From Mesorhizobium norvegicum (lineage in GTDB: Bacteria > Pseudomonadota > Alphaproteobacteria > Rhizobiales > Rhizobiaceae), in contig NZ_SMYZ01000081.1 in the NCBI RefSeq assembly GCF_004919685.1, positions 90,067 to 154,066 of the forward strand: 64,000 nucleotides of DNA. Direction: 5' to 3'. The notes beneath the pieces were generated by a model. It ran no database searches and was not told the DNA's origin. It was given only the letters and a program-made list of their open reading frames with translations. The translations under genes and the position numbers were made by a program. Positions 60,916 to 64,000 of this stretch are shown here, piece by piece. Each line of letters opens with the position of its first letter. The first letter of the stretch is position 1.

Positions 60916-62313
60916 TCAGATTATCTGACCGTCGCGAACGAGCTCGTCCATGACCGAGCGCACCGCGCTTTCGGCGATTGCAACGATCTCTTCGACTTCA
61001 GACTTGGTTGTTACGAGTGGTGGGGCAAAGCCCAGAATGTCGCCGTGCGGCATGGCGCGCACGATCAGGCCACGATCACGCGCCGCCTTGGAGATACGCG
61101 CACCAACCTTCTGCGACGGATCGAACCGCTTCTTGTTGTCGCGATCGTAGACAAATTCGATCGCACCCATGAGGCCCACGCCACGTACCTCACCGACGAT
61201 CGGCAACTGCGCGAACTTTTCCTTCAGCTGTGCCTGGAAAAAAGCACCGACGTCACGGGCGTTGCCAGGGAGGTCTTCTTTCTCGACGATGTCGAGAACC
61301 GCGTTGGCCGCGGCGGCGCCGATCGGATGACCCGAGTAGGTATAGCCATGTGAGAATGCGCCGACCCTGTCAGCGCCGTCTTCCATCACCTTATAGACCT
61401 TCTCGCCAACGATCGCCGCAGAGAGCGGGAAGTAGGCAGAGGTCAGACCCTTCGCGACCGTAATCAGGTCGGGTTCGATGCCATAATGCTGCGAGCCAAA
61501 CATCGAGCCGGTGCGGCCAAAGCCGGTGATCACTTCGTCGGCGATGAGGAGTACGTCGTGCTTTCTCAGGACGGCCTGGATAGCCTCCCAATACCCCTCG
61601 GGCGGAGGCGTGATGCCCCCTGTGCCGAGCACAGGCTCAGCGATGAAGGCGCCTACACTGTCGGGACCCAGACGTTCGATCAGCTGAACGAGCTCGGCGG
61701 CTCGTCGCGCGGAAAATTCGCGTTCGGTCTCGCCCGGGGTTGCACCCCAGTAGTAGTGAGGCGCGCCGGTATGGACGATCTGCGGCAGCGGCAGGTCCAT
61801 ATGGTCGTGATAGAAGCTCATGCCTGTCATCGAGCCGGAGACGACGCTGCAGCCGTGATAGCCGCGCTCACGCGAGATGATCTTCTTTTTGTCCGGCTTG
61901 CCGCGCAGGTTGTTGTAGTACCAAACGAGCTTGGCCTGGGTCTCGTTGGCGTCCGAGCCGGACATGCCATAGAAAACCTTACTCATCTTGCCCGGCGCCA
62001 TCTTAACGAGGCGATCGGAAAGGATCGCGAGCTCGTCTGTCGTGTGGGCAGCGTAGGAGTGGTAATAGGCGAGTCGGTATGCCTGACGTGAGATCGCTTC
62101 GGCAATCTCGGCACGGCCATAGCCCACGTTGACGCAGTAGAGGCCGGCAAAGCCGTCGATCAACTTGTTGCCGTGGGCATCCTGGATGCGGATGCCCTTT
62201 CCCGTCTCGACGATGGTCGGCTGACCCAGCTTGCCGGTCGCGAAATCCTTGAGCTGCGTGAAAGGGTGCAGGACGCTGTTGCGGTCCTTCTCGCCAATTT
62301 CCTGAATGTCCAT
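60916..62313 (-). CDS. Class III PLP aminotransferase (omega-amino acid / polyamine type)
   Basis: A 465-residue class III (ornithine-type) aminotransferase. Visible features are GFAGLYCVNVGYG, YHSYAAHTTDELA, YGMSGSDANETQAK (phosphate loop), ISRERGYHGCSVVSGSMTG, LLIADEVITGFGRTGSMFGS (PLP aspartate) and the PLP lysine in VAKGLTSAYFPL. These enzymes convert terminal amines to aldehydes with pyruvate or a keto acid as acceptor. AAGGGAG precedes the ATG. It lies between the M20 deacylase and the aldehyde dehydrogenase, consistent with stepwise breakdown of an N-acylated amine. Confidence 0.9.
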   Translation of the reverse strand: MDIQEIGEKDRNSVLHPFTQLKDFATGKLGQPTIVETGKGIRIQDAHGNKLIDGFAGLYCVNVGYGRAEIAEAISRQAYRLAYYHSYAAHTTDELAILSDRLVKMAPGKMSKVFYGMSGSDANETQAKLVWYYNNLRGKPDKKKIISRERGYHGCSVVSGSMTGMSFYHDHMDLPLPQIVHTGAPHYYWGATPGETEREFSARRAAELVQLIERLGPDSVGAFIAEPVLGTGGITPPPEGYWEAIQAVLRKHDVLLIADEVITGFGRTGSMFGSQHYGIEPDLITVAKGLTSAYFPLSAAIVGEKVYKVMEDGADRVGAFSHGYTYSGHPIGAAAANAVLDIVEKEDLPGNARDVGAFFQAQLKEKFAQLPIVGEVRGVGLMGAIEFVYDRDNKKRFDPSQKVGARISKAARDRGLIVRAMPHGDILGFAPPLVTTKSEVEEIVAIAESAVRSVMDELVRDGQII

Positions 62314-62440
62314 TTCAACTCCCTTCGCTGCCGCATCTGCGACGACTATGTCTCTTCCCTGAATCGCCGCCGAGCCGTGCAGTTGGGTGGGAAAGCGCGG
62401 ATAGGCATCGCTTCGGTAGCAAGTATCTTCGGTGCTACGG

Positions 62441-63787
62441 CTATACTTGCGGGGCTCGCGCCTCTATTCCACACCAGGCTGCGGCAAACAAAGCGATGGC
62501 CTTTGTGACCCGCAACAGCGATGGTAGGCTCACTCGCTCATCAACAGCATGAATGTGTTCGGCAACTGGTCCGTAGACGAGGCTGGTCATGTCGCCATGT
62601 AAGGCGAACACAGCGGCATCGAGGTAGCAAGGCATTACGAAGCGCAGGAGTTCCCTTTCGGAGCTGTCGGCGAGGGAGTGCGCTTTTGCCAGAAGCTCTT
62701 CTGCTTCGCTTCCTGGCGGAAGAACATATCCGCCCTGCTTGACACCCACCCACTCGATCTCGGGTGCGGGGCATCCTTTCAGTAGCGGGTCGTCCAAAAA
62801 TGCCTTCTTGAGAAAGCTCGCAAACCTTGCCGCGCGCGCCTCTGCGACCTCGCCGGGGTAGAAGCCGATGCGGCCTTCAAAACGGCACTCGCTTGGCACC
62901 GAGGCGAGCCACTCGCCTCCTGATATCGTTCCGATCGTCAAAGCTATTGGGTTGCCGACGCTGGCGAAATCAGGCTGAGCTATGGGCCGCTCCGCGATCC
63001 ACTCTTGCTCGAGCTGGCGCAGATGCTCGATAGTCCGAACTGCGATGTCGATTGCGCTCCTACCGGTGGCGACCTCGAATGGATGAGCGGGTACTCCTTG
63101 GACAGTGATAGCGAATTTCATGACGCCGGTATTGGCGCTGACAACCTTCTCATCGGTAGGCTCCGAAATGAGAACCGCATCGGCGCGGAAACCCTCGGCA
63201 AGAACCATTGCCGCTCCATTGCCTGTGGTCTCTTCTTCGATGACCGACTGAAATTGGACCGCCCCTTTCAGATCGAAGCCTGCGGCTGAAAGCGCGTCGA
63301 GGGCAAACAGGTTTGCAGTCAGGCCAGCTTTCATGTCACCCGCACCACGGCCATAAAGCCAGTCCCCCTCGCGAGTGGCCGAAAACGGCTCGTATTTCCA
63401 ACGGGCGCTTGTGCCGACCGGCACCACATCAACATGCGCGTTGAGTGCCAGAGACCTGCCGCTTTCTCGCGGTGGTCGCTTCGACCCAACAACAATGGTA
63501 GAATCTTTAAGGTCAAATCTGGTCGGTGAGAAAGCCGGATCCTTGCCGATGTGAGCTGGATCGATCGCGAAGCTGCGAACGTCATAGCCACGCTTTTCGA
63601 GCGCGTTGGAGACAATTTTCTGAATGCCAGCTTCGTTGCCTCGAAGCGAGGCAGCGCGCACCAACTGTGTCAAGAACTCGACCTGCTCATCGAAGCGACC
63701 CTCAACCGCCTCGATGATGCGCTCGATTTGAGGTTTGCTGAGCACAGACTTAATAGTGGAATGCTGCAAAGATGTCGGTTCGCCCAC
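62441..63787 (-). CDS. M20-family deacylase (ArgE/DapE type)
   Basis: A 448-residue zinc-dependent amidohydrolase. The metal-binding pattern is present: ALNAHVDVVPVG (His and Asp), GRGAGDMKAG, the catalytic Glu pair in SVIEEETTGNG, ISEPTDEK, and a C-terminal HIHAVDE histidine. The dimerisation domain between about 215 and 330 is of normal size. The start is GTG 63787, preceded by a full AGGAGGG site. Family members remove acyl or formyl groups from amino acids and amines. It is the first gene of the minus-strand catabolic operon. Confidence 0.88.
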   Translation of the reverse strand: MGEPTSLQHSTIKSVLSKPQIERIIEAVEGRFDEQVEFLTQLVRAASLRGNEAGIQKIVSNALEKRGYDVRSFAIDPAHIGKDPAFSPTRFDLKDSTIVVGSKRPPRESGRSLALNAHVDVVPVGTSARWKYEPFSATREGDWLYGRGAGDMKAGLTANLFALDALSAAGFDLKGAVQFQSVIEEETTGNGAAMVLAEGFRADAVLISEPTDEKVVSANTGVMKFAITVQGVPAHPFEVATGRSAIDIAVRTIEHLRQLEQEWIAERPIAQPDFASVGNPIALTIGTISGGEWLASVPSECRFEGRIGFYPGEVAEARAARFASFLKKAFLDDPLLKGCPAPEIEWVGVKQGGYVLPPGSEAEELLAKAHSLADSSERELLRFVMPCYLDAAVFALHGDMTSLVYGPVAEHIHAVDERVSLPSLLRVTKAIALFAAAWCGIEARAPQV

Positions 63788-63876
63788 GTCTGCCCTCCTG
63801 AATTTTTGAAGTCGCTACCTCACCTTGAGGCCAAGCCGAAATTATTGCCCGCCAGCCGGGCAAGTGGCGTTAGTTC

Positions 63877-63898
63877 CAGTCGTCCAGTTGGACGACTG
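63877..63898 (-). promoter_or_regulatory. Perfect palindrome upstream of the catabolic operon
   Basis: CAGTCGTCCA (63877-63886) and TGGACGACTG (63889-63898) are perfect reverse complements separated by GT, 90 bp before the first gene of the operon. A 10-bp perfect dyad here is probably the operator of a dimeric repressor, for example a GntR-type protein, whose gene would lie to the right of the window. The remaining end to 64000 holds no supported gene. Confidence 0.6.
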
Positions 63899-64000
63899 AT
63901 CCCCTTGGCGATGGCGTCGTGAATGCTGGGCACGCCTTTGCCTTTGGGCACTTATCTCGATCGCGCTTTTTAGACTTCGACGAGATCTCTCGAGGAATTC

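Noticed and set aside
1..64000. tRNA genes, rRNA genes and CRISPR arrays
   Set aside because: No cloverleaf with a T-loop consensus, no rRNA segment and no regularly spaced repeat array was found by eye.

Overview
The window looks like part of a rhizobial symbiosis island, most probably Mesorhizobium. It carries a nifHDKENX operon, nif-specific ferredoxin fdxB, acdS and several NifA/sigma-54-type promoters. Decayed insertion sequences (IS110, IS1111-like, IS3, IS630) and gene remnants lie between intact symbiotic modules. All identifications come from reading the sequence; no database search was run.

Layout. 1-4181: ferredoxin, SnoaL-like protein, a tandem SDR pair probably split by a frameshift, and a luciferase-like monooxygenase; the gene running in from the left is probably the partner P450. 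4690-15215: a phosphonate pathway, with PEP mutase, an aminotransferase, a nucleotidyltransferase, a CDP-alcohol phosphatidyltransferase, a methyltransferase, an asparagine synthetase, an alkaline-phosphatase-superfamily hydrolase on the other strand, a nucleotidyltransferase-like/aminotransferase fusion and a DeoR regulator. No phosphonopyruvate decarboxylase is present. 15406-20759: a complete Opp/Dpp-type ABC importer. 20804-24717: defence and mobile debris, including a helicase fragment, a frameshifted AbiE pair with a palindromic operator, VapB with an internally deleted VapC, and a broken IS110. 24880-33165: NifA site, sigma-54 promoter, nifH-nifD-nifK-nifE-nifN-nifX and the DUF269 gene. 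33190-47372: a segment that interrupts the ancestral nif operon. It holds a response regulator, a universal stress protein, an acetoacetate-decarboxylase-like gene, a radical SAM gene, a gmd pseudogene and a hydrazine-forming gene set (N-hydroxylase, FAD oxidoreductase remnant, 2OG dioxygenase, cupin-MetRS fusion). 47373-48693: a second, decayed DUF269 copy, then the DUF683 gene, fdxB and an ExoX-like gene. 49219-55396: acdS, an aspartokinase, a LuxR regulator and IS debris. 55722-57903: nested IS110-family elements. 57975-63787: a minus-strand catabolic operon (M20 deacylase, class III aminotransferase, aldehyde dehydrogenase, purU, broken folD).

How the parts fit. The nif genes make the nitrogenase proteins and assemble FeMo-cofactor. 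Two diverged copies of a roughly 270-bp NifA/sigma-54 promoter segment flank the radical SAM and hydrazine genes, and a further NifA/sigma-54-like promoter sits just before the N-hydroxylase. This suggests, without proving it, that a hydrazine-type metabolite is made under nitrogen-fixing conditions in the nodule. A weaker site of the same kind precedes PEP mutase. The hydrazine set and the phosphonate cluster without a decarboxylase are the most interesting systems here.
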